Shown here in pieces: positions 15,049 through 22,877 of a stretch of 31,407 bases of DNA (position 1 is its first letter; the number at the start of each line of letters is the position of its first letter). The stretch is taken from NCBI GenBank assembly GCA_900544905.1, contig UQXF01000026.1:1-31407 (forward strand), in the 5' to 3' direction. The notes beneath the pieces are model-generated. The model was not told the DNA's origin. It searched no databases and saw only the letters and a list, made by a program, of their open reading frames with translations. A program made the position numbers and the translations under genes. This DNA is from an uncultured Clostridium sp. (GTDB lineage: Bacteria > Bacillota > Clostridia > Lachnospirales > Lachnospiraceae).

Positions 15049-15082
15049 CAATTAATGTAACATAATTAATTGAAAAATGCAA
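15049..15082 (-). promoter_or_regulatory. Sigma-A type promoter of rplS with dyad over the -10 region
   Basis: On the minus strand TTGCAT (15082-15077), a 17-base spacer and TACATT (15059-15054). A perfect 8-bp inverted repeat, CAATTAAT (15049-15056) and ATTAATTG (15065-15072), overlaps the -10 element, possibly an operator or only A/T-rich chance. Predicted transcripts start near 15047, at the beginning of the structured leader. Confidence 0.5.
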
Positions 15083-15111
15083 GCATTATCTACTGTTTTT
15101 CAGTATTCCCC

Positions 15112-16227
15112 CTAAAAAATAATTTCTGATTTCTTTTTTTTGATTTCTGCCAGCTCCTTTTTATAGCCTTCAATGGTTTCCAGCAGCTCCTTCCGCTTAT
15201 TTCTGACAGGAACCATATTATTGCAAAACGCATATTCCATTGTCAGCCTGCTGTCATGCTCCACCAGATATAATAAAACAGGGCGTTTACATTTGCGCTC
15301 CAGATAGATTATGTAGCATACGCTTCCAATCATACAGAGAATACTTGTAATCGTTGACGCAATCCCGGTAAATGCACTCTGTACAACTGCCACCAGTACA
15401 TAAATAATCACGAAAAATAAAAACTGTTTTTTTATGATTTCAAAATCATCATCAATGGCAATAATTTCCTTGTTTATCTTCTGCAGCCTGCCATCCAGCT
15501 GGAGCAGGTAATTATTAATGTACTGCTCCTCATGGGTGTAAAATTCGTGAAGCTGCAGGGCATCCTGTGTGCCAAAATTCTCTTCCTTTAAGGAAAAAGT
15601 GCCTGTTTTTTTCGTCTCATCCGGTTTCTCATCAAAAAGAACGCCCTTCCTCCTCAGAACCTCTTCTCTCTGTTCCTTTTCCTCCAGCATAGCTTTCTGT
15701 TTTTCAGTCAGTTCCAGAATCTTCCTGTCCAGAAACCCGATTTTTTCCTCCAGAAGCTTTATCTTTTCCCTTGATTTTATCTCATCACTCTGAAACGTGT
15801 TAATATCATGCTTCTTGGCAAACCGCAGGGATTGTTCCGGCTTCATGCTGACAAAGAGAAGCGCCATCATCTCCAGCTCCTGTTTTATCATCTTTAAATC
15901 AATGTATCCCACCGGTATAAGTAAAAGCACGGAAAACAAGAAAGCAACACCAGCTGCACCGTTCTCGCGCATCTCTGAATAATTCATCATATAATCAACC
16001 AATATGTATATAATGCCCAGCACCACCAGAGAAAGAAGTATGATGAAAAACAGCTGGGAAACTACAGAACCCTCTATCCTTTGTTTACGCTTTGGAATAT
16101 AGCTGTAATGAAACCTCTCGGTGCCAAGCTGCAATTCCAAATCCTGTTTTTCACATTTACAGCTATATATCTCCTCTGCTACTTTGAGCAGCTCCGGCTT
16201 TTCATAACCATATCCGCCTATTTCCAC
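15112..16227 (-). CDS. Unrecognised membrane protein with coiled coils, between trmD and rplS
   Basis: I do not recognise this 371-residue protein. Visible features: two transmembrane helices at about 57-80 and 91-108, a strongly charged coiled coil at about 150-197 (repeated E/K/L), a linker, a second helical stretch at 240-267, two more transmembrane helices at about 268-286 and 288-308, and a C-terminal Lys-rich coiled coil at about 343-368. The layout suggests helical cytoplasmic domains hung from two membrane hairpins. It uses a GTG start at 16227 with GAGAGGG upstream, 18 bases after the trmD stop, so it is probably the last gene of the ffh-trmD operon. It interrupts a gene order (trmD-rplS) that is often direct. 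Composition gives no clear sign of foreign origin. Confidence 0.75.
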   Translation of the reverse strand: MEIGGYGYEKPELLKVAEEIYSCKCEKQDLELQLGTERFHYSYIPKRKQRIEGSVVSQLFFIILLSLVVLGIIYILVDYMMNYSEMRENGAAGVAFLFSVLLLIPVGYIDLKMIKQELEMMALLFVSMKPEQSLRFAKKHDINTFQSDEIKSREKIKLLEEKIGFLDRKILELTEKQKAMLEEKEQREEVLRRKGVLFDEKPDETKKTGTFSLKEENFGTQDALQLHEFYTHEEQYINNYLLQLDGRLQKINKEIIAIDDDFEIIKKQFLFFVIIYVLVAVVQSAFTGIASTITSILCMIGSVCYIIYLERKCKRPVLLYLVEHDSRLTMEYAFCNNMVPVRNKRKELLETIEGYKKELAEIKKKKSEIIF

Positions 16228-16245
16228 GATAACATCCCTCTCCCC

Positions 16246-16977
16246 TCATTTATTTAATAAATCCGGTCTCCGCTCTCTGGTGCGCTGAAGCGACTGCTCC
16301 TGCCGCCATGCTTCAATGTTCTTATGATGCCCGCTGAGCAGTACCTCCGGCACCTTTCTCCCCATGAACTCCTCCGGTCTGGTATACTGGGGATATTCCA
16401 GCAGATTGTCGTGAAAGGTCTCAAATTCTGCGCTGATATCATTATTCAGTACCCCCGGTACCAGTCTGGATACCGTATCTATCACTACCATAGCGGGTAA
16501 TTCACCGCCTGTCAATACATAATCCCCTATGGAAAGATTATCGGTTACAATCATCTCCAGCACCCGTTCATCAATCCCCTCATAGTGCCCGCAAAGCAAA
16601 ACAATATCCTCCTCCTTTGCAAGCTCTTCAGCAATAGACTGGTTAAATACCCTTCCCTGGGGCGTCATATAAATCACCCGGAGCCTGTCTCTCTCTCCAA
16701 AGCCAGAACTAGAACCGTTATTTTCCTTCATCCGCCGCTCATTTACAGCATTTTTCACATGCTCATAGGCTCTGTATACCGGTCCCGGCTGCATCACCAT
16801 ACCGGCGCCGCCGCCGTAGGGATAATCATCCACATGTCCGTGCTTATTCTCTGCAAAATCACGGATATTGGTTGCCTCAATGGTGATATGTCCATTTTTC
16901 ACAGCCCGTCCGGTAATTGAAGTGTTAAGCCCGTCCATTACCATTTCCGGAAATAATGTTAATACATGAAAATGCAT
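16246..16977 (-). CDS. trmD: tRNA (guanine-N1-)-methyltransferase TrmD
   Basis: SPOUT-class methyltransferase making m1G37 in tRNAs, which prevents +1 frameshifting. It has 243 residues. The N-terminal VLTLFPEMV, the FAENKHGHVDDYPYGGGAGM segment (41-60), and the knot motifs LLCGHYEGIDERV (127-139) and SIGDYVLTGGELP (149-161) are all present. Its start is 1 base after the rimM stop, and the ribosome-binding site GGAGG lies inside the last rimM codons, so the two are translationally coupled. rimM-trmD adjacency is ancient and widespread. Confidence 0.98.
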   Translation of the reverse strand: MHFHVLTLFPEMVMDGLNTSITGRAVKNGHITIEATNIRDFAENKHGHVDDYPYGGGAGMVMQPGPVYRAYEHVKNAVNERRMKENNGSSSGFGERDRLRVIYMTPQGRVFNQSIAEELAKEEDIVLLCGHYEGIDERVLEMIVTDNLSIGDYVLTGGELPAMVVIDTVSRLVPGVLNNDISAEFETFHDNLLEYPQYTRPEEFMGRKVPEVLLSGHHKNIEAWRQEQSLQRTRERRPDLLNK

Positions 16978-16978
16978 C

Positions 16979-17488
16979 TCACTCCTCCATTCCCTTCATC
17001 AGACGAATTGTCATTTTCCTGTTCTCCATATCCACATTTAAAATGCATTCCCGGATTGCCGGCAGCAGCCATTCCTTTTTGGTTTCATCCGTTACCACAT
17101 ATACGTCATTGGCTCCTGTGGGAATAATCTCCGTCAGGGTACCCAATGGGCTGCCATCCTCTTTATAAACAGAAATACCGATTAAATCCGTGACAAAATA
17201 CTCGTCCTTTTCCAGCTTCACTGCATGCGCTCTATCTACCAAAAGCTTACACTGCTTATATTTCTCTACATCATTAATGCTGTCCATAGCTTTAAATTTG
17301 AGAATAACCATATTCTTGAAAAACTTACAGCTTAAAACCTCAGCCGGAATCCTTTCATTTTTATATTCAATATAACATTCCTTTAATTTTTTAAAGCGGT
17401 TATTGTCATCTGTTGTGGGAAATACCTTTACCTCTCCCTTAATTCCATGGGTGGATGTAATCACACCAACCTGTAAAAAATCTTCCAT
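16979..17488 (-). CDS. rimM: Ribosome maturation factor RimM
   Basis: Binds S19 and helps mature the 30S head. The 169 residues contain an N-terminal beta-barrel start, LQVGVITSTHGIKGEVKVFP, and a C-terminal PRC-barrel (VTDLIGISVYKEDGSPLGTL, then WLLPAIRECILNVDMENRKM). The frame is open 25 codons further, but ATG 17488 has GGAGG 5 bases upstream and gives the standard N-terminus. An intrinsic-terminator-like hairpin with T7 lies 20 bases before the start, so rimM-trmD expression may be reduced relative to rpsP. Confidence 0.96.
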   Translation of the reverse strand: MEDFLQVGVITSTHGIKGEVKVFPTTDDNNRFKKLKECYIEYKNERIPAEVLSCKFFKNMVILKFKAMDSINDVEKYKQCKLLVDRAHAVKLEKDEYFVTDLIGISVYKEDGSPLGTLTEIIPTGANDVYVVTDETKKEWLLPAIRECILNVDMENRKMTIRLMKGMEE

Positions 17489-17506
17489 TTTTCCTCCACT
17501 GTTATT

Positions 17507-17543
17507 AAAAAAATGGAGCTGCCAATCAATGACAGCTCTCCAT
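17507..17543 (-). terminator. Internal terminator/attenuator between khpA and rimM
   Basis: On the minus strand ATGGAG-AG-CTGTC (17543-17531), a 7-base loop, then GGCAGCTCCAT (17523-17513), a stem with a 2-base bulge and one U/G pair, followed by T7 (17513-17507). It starts only 3 bases past the khpA stop. It has the form of a Rho-independent terminator but lies in the middle of an operon whose downstream genes (rimM, trmD) show no separate promoter. Partial read-through is the likely design, giving more rpsP and khpA than rimM and trmD. Confidence 0.65.
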
Positions 17544-17546
17544 GGA

Positions 17547-17774
17547 CTATTTGATATCCACAATTACCTTCTTATCACCCTTTGAAGCAGCTGCTTTCAC
17601 AACTGTACGGATAGATTTTGCAATTCTACCCTGCTTACCGATTACCTTGCCCATATCCTCCTGGGCAACCTTAAGCTCAACATAAATGGCGTCATCCTTT
17701 GAGGTCTCTGTCACCTCAACTTCCTCCGGGTGATCAACTAGGGACTTTGCTATTACTTCTACTAATTCTTTCAT
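17547..17774 (-). CDS. khpA: KhpA, small KH-domain RNA-binding protein (YlqC)
   Basis: A 75-residue single KH domain with the GxxG loop in VIGKQGRIAKS (G46-G49). In other Firmicutes it pairs with KhpB (Jag/EloR) and affects cell elongation and RNA binding. It lies 21 bases after rpsP with GGGAGG upstream of ATG at 17774. The rpsP-khpA-rimM-trmD order is standard for the phylum. Confidence 0.95.
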   Translation of the reverse strand: MKELVEVIAKSLVDHPEEVEVTETSKDDAIYVELKVAQEDMGKVIGKQGRIAKSIRTVVKAAASKGDKKVIVDIK

Positions 17775-17795
17775 CTACGAATAACCTCCCAAGTC

Positions 17796-18041
17796 CTACT
17801 TCTCAATTCCTGCCTGCTTTAAAAGCTTGGCAACAGTATCTGTTGGCTGAGCACCGTTAGCTAACCATTTCTTCGCTGCTTCTGCATCAATCTTAACTAC
17901 GCTTGGCTCCTGATTAGGGTCATAAGTACCGATTTCCTCGATGAATCTGCCATCTCTTGGAGAACGTGCATCTGCTACAACTACTCTATAGAAAGGATGT
18001 CTCTTATATCCCATTCTCTTTAATCTCATCTTTACTGCCAT
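17796..18041 (-). CDS. rpsP: 30S ribosomal protein S16
   Basis: Small-subunit assembly protein. The 81 residues show the S16 pattern: VKMRLKRMGYKRHPFYRVVV, ADARSPRDGRFIEEIGTYDP and a C-terminal ANGAQPTDTVAKLLKQAG. Two starts compete: ATG at 18047 (4 bases from AGGAGG) and ATG at 18041 (10 bases). I give 18041 because MAVKMRLKR is the usual N-terminus; the difference is two residues. The 118-base gap to ffh upstream holds only a weak hairpin with a T-run (AAGC/GCTT) and no clear promoter. Confidence 0.97.
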   Translation of the reverse strand: MAVKMRLKRMGYKRHPFYRVVVADARSPRDGRFIEEIGTYDPNQEPSVVKIDAEAAKKWLANGAQPTDTVAKLLKQAGIEK

Positions 18042-18159
18042 TTTCATTTCACCTCCTTTAATATCTGTACACAATGTACTGCTGTTGCTTATATGTCCAA
18101 ACCACAAGGGTTTTTACATGCTATAAAACAAAAAGCCAATATAGCTTCTCACACCATAT

Positions 18160-19500
18160 TTAAAATCCAAATGGCATCCGGAACCGCTTGCCCCGTTTAC
18201 CACCCATCATGCCTGACATCTGCTTCATCATTTTCTGCATCTGTTCAAACTGTTTAATCAGACGGTTTACCTCACTGATATCAACACCGGCACCTGCTGC
18301 AATTCTTTTCTTTCTGCTGGGATTGATAATTTTAGGATTGGCACGCTCCTCCTTTGTCATTGACAAAATGATAGCTTTGGGCCGGTTCATCTGCCTTTCA
18401 TCAATCTCTACATTCTTAAGCTGGCTGCCCATTCCCGGAAGCATGGAAAGCATATCCTGCATTCCTCCCATTTTCTCCATCTGGGCTAAGCTGTCTAAAA
18501 AGTCATTAAAGTCAAAGGATGCTTTCTTCAGCTTTTGCTCCATCTCCCTGGCTTTTTCCTCATCAATGGCATTCTGTGCCTTTTCAATCAGGGATTCCAC
18601 ATCCCCCATTCCAAGAATACGGCTTGCCATGCGGTCCGGATAAAACTGCTCCAAATCGGAAAGCTTCTCACCCATACCTACATAAAAGATTGGCTTGCCT
18701 GTTACTGCTTTAATGGAAAGTGCTGCACCGCCTCTGGTATCACCATCTAATTTTGTAAGGATAACACCGTCAATTCCAATCTGTTCATTAAAGTTCGTTG
18801 CCACATTGACTGCATCCTGACCGGTCATTGCATCCACAGTCAGAATGGTATAAGTTACTGCAACATTTTCTTTAATCTGCTTTAACTCTTCCATCATCGC
18901 CTCGTCTATATGAAGACGCCCGGCGGTATCCAAAAATACAATCTGTATATTATTTTTGGCAGCATGCTCCACGGCTGCCTTTGCAATATCTACCGGCGAA
19001 TTCTGGTCACCCATGGTAAACACCGGAACCCCCTGCTTCTCGCCATTAATCTCCAACTGCTTAATGGCAGCGGGACGATACACATCACAGGCTGTAAGGA
19101 GACATTTCTTTCCCTTCTCCTTATATTTGCCGGCAAGCTTGGCAACCGTTGTGGTTTTACCGGCACCCTGAAGACCGCACATCATAATAACGGTTACTTC
19201 ATTGGATGGAAGCAGCTTAATCTCTGTGGTCTCAGAGCCCATCAGCTTATCCATCTCTTCCTTGACGATTTTTATTACCATTTGTCCCGGATTAAGACCC
19301 TTTAAAACATCCTCGCCAACAGCCCGCTCACTGACTGCATTGATAAACTGTTTTACCACCTTGAAGTTAACGTCAGCCTCTAACAGTGCCCGTTTAACCT
19401 CTTTCATGGCTTCCTTCACATCTGCTTCCGTCAAAGAGCCCTTGCTTCGCAGCTTCTTAAATGCATTCTGCAATTTATCCGATAAGCTCTCAAATGCCAT
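18160..19500 (-). CDS. ffh: Signal recognition particle protein Ffh (SRP54)
   Basis: SRP GTPase that binds signal sequences of nascent membrane proteins and delivers ribosomes to FtsY. 446 residues: helical N domain (1-95), G domain with GLQGAGKTT at 109-117, DTAGR at 191-195 and TKLDGD at 249-254, then the Met-rich M domain (about 300-446, ending in a basic GGKRGKRFRMPFGF). GGGAGG precedes ATG at 19500 by 7 bases. Its regulator-like partner YlxM is encoded just upstream. The product supports the insertion of many membrane proteins, which links it with the two signal peptidases in the next unit. Confidence 0.98.
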   Translation of the reverse strand: MAFESLSDKLQNAFKKLRSKGSLTEADVKEAMKEVKRALLEADVNFKVVKQFINAVSERAVGEDVLKGLNPGQMVIKIVKEEMDKLMGSETTEIKLLPSNEVTVIMMCGLQGAGKTTTVAKLAGKYKEKGKKCLLTACDVYRPAAIKQLEINGEKQGVPVFTMGDQNSPVDIAKAAVEHAAKNNIQIVFLDTAGRLHIDEAMMEELKQIKENVAVTYTILTVDAMTGQDAVNVATNFNEQIGIDGVILTKLDGDTRGGAALSIKAVTGKPIFYVGMGEKLSDLEQFYPDRMASRILGMGDVESLIEKAQNAIDEEKAREMEQKLKKASFDFNDFLDSLAQMEKMGGMQDMLSMLPGMGSQLKNVEIDERQMNRPKAIILSMTKEERANPKIINPSRKKRIAAGAGVDISEVNRLIKQFEQMQKMMKQMSGMMGGKRGKRFRMPFGF

Positions 19501-19561
19501 ATACTTACCTCCCAGCAGCCTTTAAACACCTGCTTCAACAATTCACTGTTATTTCCATGCC

Positions 19562-19918
19562 CTAATAGCTCTCATAAATCGCCCTGGAAATTGCCTCAAT
19601 CTCGTCAATCTTCTCCTGCAGCTCTTCCTTATCCGTCATCTCTCTGAGCTCTGTTGCCAAATCGTGAATCCGGCTGACACGCTCCTTTGTATCCAGGAAT
19701 TTTTCTACTAACAAAAGCTTACTCTCATAATCCTCTAATATCTTATCACAGCGCTTTACCAAATCAAATACGCCCTGCCGGCTGATTCCTTCTGCTCTTG
19801 CTACCTCTGAATATGATAAATCATTCAGTATAATATCGGAATAGATGGATTTCTGGTGCTCCGTCAGCAGTTCACCATAAAAATCATACAACAAAGCCTG
19901 TCTTACCATCTTTTCCAT
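19562..19918 (-). CDS. ylxM: YlxM family SRP-associated helix-turn-helix protein
   Basis: Small helical protein of the UPF0122/YlxM family, which is encoded next to ffh and in streptococci modulates SRP. The 118 residues contain a sigma-70 region-4-like HTH (about 28-55: LNDLSYSEVARAEGISRQGV) and a C-terminal helical tail. GTG, ATG and ATG starts occur at 19927, 19924 and 19918. The last has GAGG 8 bases upstream and gives MEKMVRQALLYDFYG, so it is chosen. It is the first gene of the ffh-trmD operon, with a strong promoter upstream. Confidence 0.93.
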   Translation of the reverse strand: MEKMVRQALLYDFYGELLTEHQKSIYSDIILNDLSYSEVARAEGISRQGVFDLVKRCDKILEDYESKLLLVEKFLDTKERVSRIHDLATELREMTDKEELQEKIDEIEAISRAIYESY

Positions 19919-19931
19919 GTACATCACCTCG

Positions 19932-19953
19932 TGTAAAGTAATTTTTCTTTACA
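19932..19953 (-). promoter_or_regulatory. 5' leader hairpin of ylxM mRNA
   Basis: On the minus strand TGTAAAG (19953-19947) and CTTTACA (19938-19932) form a 7-bp stem with an 8-base loop. It ends a few bases before the GAGG ribosome-binding site of ylxM and near the predicted transcript 5' end. It may protect the mRNA or limit initiation. Confidence 0.4.
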
Positions 19954-19965
19954 TCAACCTTGACT

Positions 19966-19994
19966 AGTATATACAATAAAAGATATCTTGTCAA
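19966..19994 (-). promoter_or_regulatory. Strong sigma-A promoter of ylxM-ffh-rpsP-trmD operon
   Basis: On the minus strand a perfect TTGACA (19994-19989), a 17-base spacer and TATACT (19971-19966; 5 of 6). Start would be at about 19959, some 40 bases before ylxM. This is the best promoter in the window, fitting a highly expressed ribosomal protein and SRP operon. Its -35 lies in the distal arm of a 19-bp inverted repeat (19976-20023). Confidence 0.8.
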
Positions 19995-20023
19995 CCTTTT
20001 TTTCTTGACAGGATATCTTTTAT
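19976..20023. repeat. 19-bp inverted repeat between ribF and ylxM, overlapping the promoter
   Basis: ATAAAAGATATCTTGTCAA (19976-19994) and 20005-20023 match over all 19 positions except one that would be a G/U pair in RNA; the loop is 10 bases. It begins 12 bases after the ribF stop. As RNA it may terminate or protect the ribF transcript, although the T-run expected after the stem is interrupted. As DNA it places TTGACA in both arms, but only the minus-strand copy has a good -10. Confidence 0.7.
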
Positions 20024-20034
20024 CGTATTTCTGT

Positions 20035-20949
20035 CTATTTTTCATCCAGCATGGCAGCAATATCATTCTCTATCTGCTTTTTCAATGCTTCAACACTCGG
20101 AAATTTCTCCTCCGGACGGATAAAATATAACAGCTCCGTCTGAATCTTTTTTCCATACAAATTGCCATTGTAGCCAAGAATATAGGTTTCCAGACCTACC
20201 TGGTGCTTTCCCTGAATCGTTGGCTTTGTACCCAGATTACTGATTCCCTTATAATAATACCCGTCAATCAGAATCCGGCTGGCATAGACGCCATAGGACG
20301 GAATCAGCTTCTGCTCCGGAACTACCTGGTTTATTGTGGGATATCCTATGGTATGTCCCAGATGCTCTCCGTGCACCACTTCACCATACAAAAAATACGG
20401 ATTTCCCAGCATTTCATTTGCAACGTAGAAATGGGATTCCAGCATATCCCGGATTACGGTTGAGCTGACCACTTTACCATGCAGAGTCTTCTTTGCAATG
20501 GCGTTTACCTCAAAATGGTACTCTTCGCCAAAGGATTGCAGCAACGGTACATTTCCCATCCTGCCCCTTCCAAAGCGAAAATCCTCTCCGACATAAATGG
20601 CTCTGACACCTAACTGTTTTACGAGACACTGGTATACAAAGTCCTCTGGAGACAAGGCGGCAAATTCCTTGGTAAAGGGATGCTCCAGCAGTACATCAAT
20701 CCCCAGATTTGCAAAATACAGCGCTTTTTCTTCGGAGGTGTAGATATTTTTTTGAGAACCTCCCGCCAGCACAGAGCTGGGATTGCTTCCAAAGGTAAAC
20801 ACCAGCGCCTGCCTGCCCCTTCGCTTCTCATTAATCAGTCCGTTAATTAACATCTGATGTCCTAAATGAATCCCGTCAAATTTGCCCAGCGCAATTGCCG
20901 TTCCCACCGTATGAAATTGTCTTGCTTCTTCATTCTGTAAATAAATCAT
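20035..20949 (-). CDS. ribF: Bifunctional riboflavin kinase / FAD synthetase
   Basis: Converts riboflavin to FMN and FMN to FAD. The N-terminal nucleotidyltransferase domain shows ALGKFDGIHLGH (H28, H31), GEDFRFGRGR (121-130) and VSSTVIRDML (161-170). The C-terminal riboflavin kinase domain shows HTIGYPTIN (199-207) and GVYASRI. 304 residues from ATG 20949. The frame can start at 20994, directly after the truB stop, adding 15 residues, but neither start has a strong ribosome-binding site. The internal start places the GKFDG motif at the usual distance. Last gene of the nusA-infB unit; truB-ribF adjacency is typical of Firmicutes. Confidence 0.93.
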   Translation of the reverse strand: MIYLQNEEARQFHTVGTAIALGKFDGIHLGHQMLINGLINEKRRGRQALVFTFGSNPSSVLAGGSQKNIYTSEEKALYFANLGIDVLLEHPFTKEFAALSPEDFVYQCLVKQLGVRAIYVGEDFRFGRGRMGNVPLLQSFGEEYHFEVNAIAKKTLHGKVVSSTVIRDMLESHFYVANEMLGNPYFLYGEVVHGEHLGHTIGYPTINQVVPEQKLIPSYGVYASRILIDGYYYKGISNLGTKPTIQGKHQVGLETYILGYNGNLYGKKIQTELLYFIRPEEKFPSVEALKKQIENDIAAMLDEK

Positions 20950-20994
20950 ATATCTGTCTCTTATTTTTAGTACTGTTTTTTCAAATATTTTCAT

Positions 20995-21912
20995 TTATAT
21001 AAACATTTTGTCAGCCTTCCATGCCCCCAGCCTTTCATGATACTGGTAAACTGCTGCAAACTGCCCGTCCTTGTCATATACAAGACATTTTTTACCATCT
21101 TCCTCTTTCATATATTCCGCAGTAAAATCCTTAGAAACCAACAGATTGCCGTTATATAATTTTTTATTCCCGTTTTCATTCACACGATATCCTGCAAGCT
21201 TCGGAAACATCTGGTCAACAGGAATGATACACTGTTCAAACTGGCCGTTTTCCACCATAGCTTCAATCTGCTTCAAAGTCAGGGAATCCTGCAAAGAAAA
21301 TATTTTTCCTGTCTCTGTTGCGTTGACGCTGTCCCGCACCAGCTTGTCCATAATTCCGCCACAGCCCAGCTTTTCTCCAATATCCCTGCAGAGACTGCGG
21401 ATATAGGTTCCCTTTCCACAGGAAACCCGAAAGGTGACATAGGGAAGCTCCATGCTTATGATATCAATTTTATGGATTGCCACTCTCCGGGGAGTGCGCT
21501 CAATCTCTATTCCCTCTCTTGCCAGCTCATAAAGCTTTTTGCCATTTACCTTAATGGCGGAGTACATCGGTGGAATCTGGTCATATTCCCCTACAAAGGA
21601 ACGGATTGCATTCGTGACCTCTTCTTCTGTAACATTTACATCGTTTTCTGTCAGAAGCTTACCGGAGCTGTCTTCGGTATCTGTAGTCCTGCCAAGAAGC
21701 AGTGTCGCAGTATAGCTTTTATCCTTATCTGTCAGGATATCACACAGCCGGGTAGCTTTTCCAAGGCACACCACCAGTACACCCTCTGCATCGGGGTCCA
21801 GGGTTCCTGTATGACCGATTTTCTTCTGTTTCAGAATGCCGCGGAGCTTTGCCACCACATCAAAGGATGTAAAGCCTGACTCTTTATATACATTAATTAT
21901 TCCGTTATACAT
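20995..21912 (-). CDS. truB: tRNA pseudouridine(55) synthase TruB
   Basis: Makes pseudouridine 55 in the T-loop of tRNAs. 305 residues. The catalytic Asp is D39 in GHTGTLDPDAEGVL. Other typical blocks are KSYTATLLLGRTTDTEDSSG, QIPPMYSAIKVNGKKLYELAREG and SCGKGTYIRSLCRDIG. A C-terminal PUA-like segment follows. It overlaps the end of nrnA by 8 bases (ATGTATAA shared), which implies translational coupling. Confidence 0.97.
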   Translation of the reverse strand: MYNGIINVYKESGFTSFDVVAKLRGILKQKKIGHTGTLDPDAEGVLVVCLGKATRLCDILTDKDKSYTATLLLGRTTDTEDSSGKLLTENDVNVTEEEVTNAIRSFVGEYDQIPPMYSAIKVNGKKLYELAREGIEIERTPRRVAIHKIDIISMELPYVTFRVSCGKGTYIRSLCRDIGEKLGCGGIMDKLVRDSVNATETGKIFSLQDSLTLKQIEAMVENGQFEQCIIPVDQMFPKLAGYRVNENGNKKLYNGNLLVSKDFTAEYMKEEDGKKCLVYDKDGQFAAVYQYHERLGAWKADKMFI

Positions 21913-22864
21913 ATTCCAATTGTTCCTTAATCATGTCTGTAACCTTCAGAATAATGGTATCCTTATCCCCCTCCACCTCACAGCCGGCTGCCCGGATATG
22001 TCCGCCGCCGCCAAGCCTGCAGGCAATGAGATTCACATTTACTATATCATTGGAGCGCAGGGAGCATTTAAATGTTCCCTTTTTCGGATATTCATACATC
22101 CAGAGTGCACATTCCACACCCTCGGTAATGCGCAGGGCGTCCACCACTCCATCCGTGTCCAGATTGGTAGCATCATTTTCATCAAATACATCCTTTGTAA
22201 GACAGGAAACAATCACCTTTCCGTCAAACATTAAAAATGCGGCATCCAGTGCTTTGGAAAGCATTTTATTCTGCTTGAAGGTCTTTTTATAAAAGGTTCC
22301 GTCAATTACCAATGAACTTCTGGCTCCCTTTTCAATTAAAATACCGGCAATCTCCATAGTCTGTCTTGTGGTGTTTGTATATTTGAACACGCCCGTGTCA
22401 TGAACAATTCCAAGATAGAGACACTCTGCACATTCCATCCCGACTTTGTCCTCATCCAACAACGTGAAAATTGCCTCTGCTGTGGCAGAGCATTCCGTCT
22501 TTAGAAAGCATACATCTCCAAATCCCATGTTACTGATATGGTGGTCCACACACATGGTGCGCCTTGCCTCATGAAAATAGGTTTCAAATTCACCATGGCG
22601 CTCCAAATCCCCACTGTCTAAAGAGATACATAAATCATATACCCGCTCCTGCTTTTGATGAAGTATTTTATCAGCGCCGCGCAAAAAACTAAATTCCTGC
22701 TTGAATTCATCCAGATAAATATCCACTGTTTTATCCGGATAATTATCAAAAATATAATTATACACACCGAGGCAGGAGCCGACACAATCCCCATCCGGAC
22801 GAAGGTGTCCCAATATTACAATACTGTCTGCCCTCTCAATCTCCTTAATAAAATCGTTCAACAT
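21905..22864 (-). CDS. nrnA: DHH-family phosphoesterase, NrnA-like (oligoribonuclease / pAp or c-di-AMP-product phosphatase)
   Basis: Mn-dependent DHH/DHHA1 phosphoesterase that degrades short oligoribonucleotides and often 3',5'-pAp. Motifs: GHLRPDGDCVGS (19-30; PDGD), LDSGD (82-86), VDHH (106-109) and the substrate-binding GGGGH of DHHA1 at 285-289. 319 residues, normal. ATG 22864 has GGGAGG immediately upstream. In Clostridia and Bacilli it commonly lies between rbfA and truB, as here. The exact substrate cannot be decided from sequence; nano-RNA decay is the safest role. Confidence 0.92.
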   Translation of the reverse strand: MLNDFIKEIERADSIVILGHLRPDGDCVGSCLGVYNYIFDNYPDKTVDIYLDEFKQEFSFLRGADKILHQKQERVYDLCISLDSGDLERHGEFETYFHEARRTMCVDHHISNMGFGDVCFLKTECSATAEAIFTLLDEDKVGMECAECLYLGIVHDTGVFKYTNTTRQTMEIAGILIEKGARSSLVIDGTFYKKTFKQNKMLSKALDAAFLMFDGKVIVSCLTKDVFDENDATNLDTDGVVDALRITEGVECALWMYEYPKKGTFKCSLRSNDIVNVNLIACRLGGGGHIRAAGCEVEGDKDTIILKVTDMIKEQLEYV

Positions 22865-22877
22865 AGTCCTCCCAAGC

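Noticed and set aside
16246..16442. Internal minus-strand frames in trmD, ribF and rnhB (for example 16254-16442, 20619-20831, 11820-12008)
   Set aside because: Out-of-frame shadows inside well-supported genes with intact full-length proteins; no evidence of frameshift.
18042..18159. Separate promoter or S16 leader between ffh and rpsP
   Set aside because: A TATAAG is present but has no -35 at a suitable distance, and the small AAGC/GCTT hairpin is weak; nothing solid enough to annotate.
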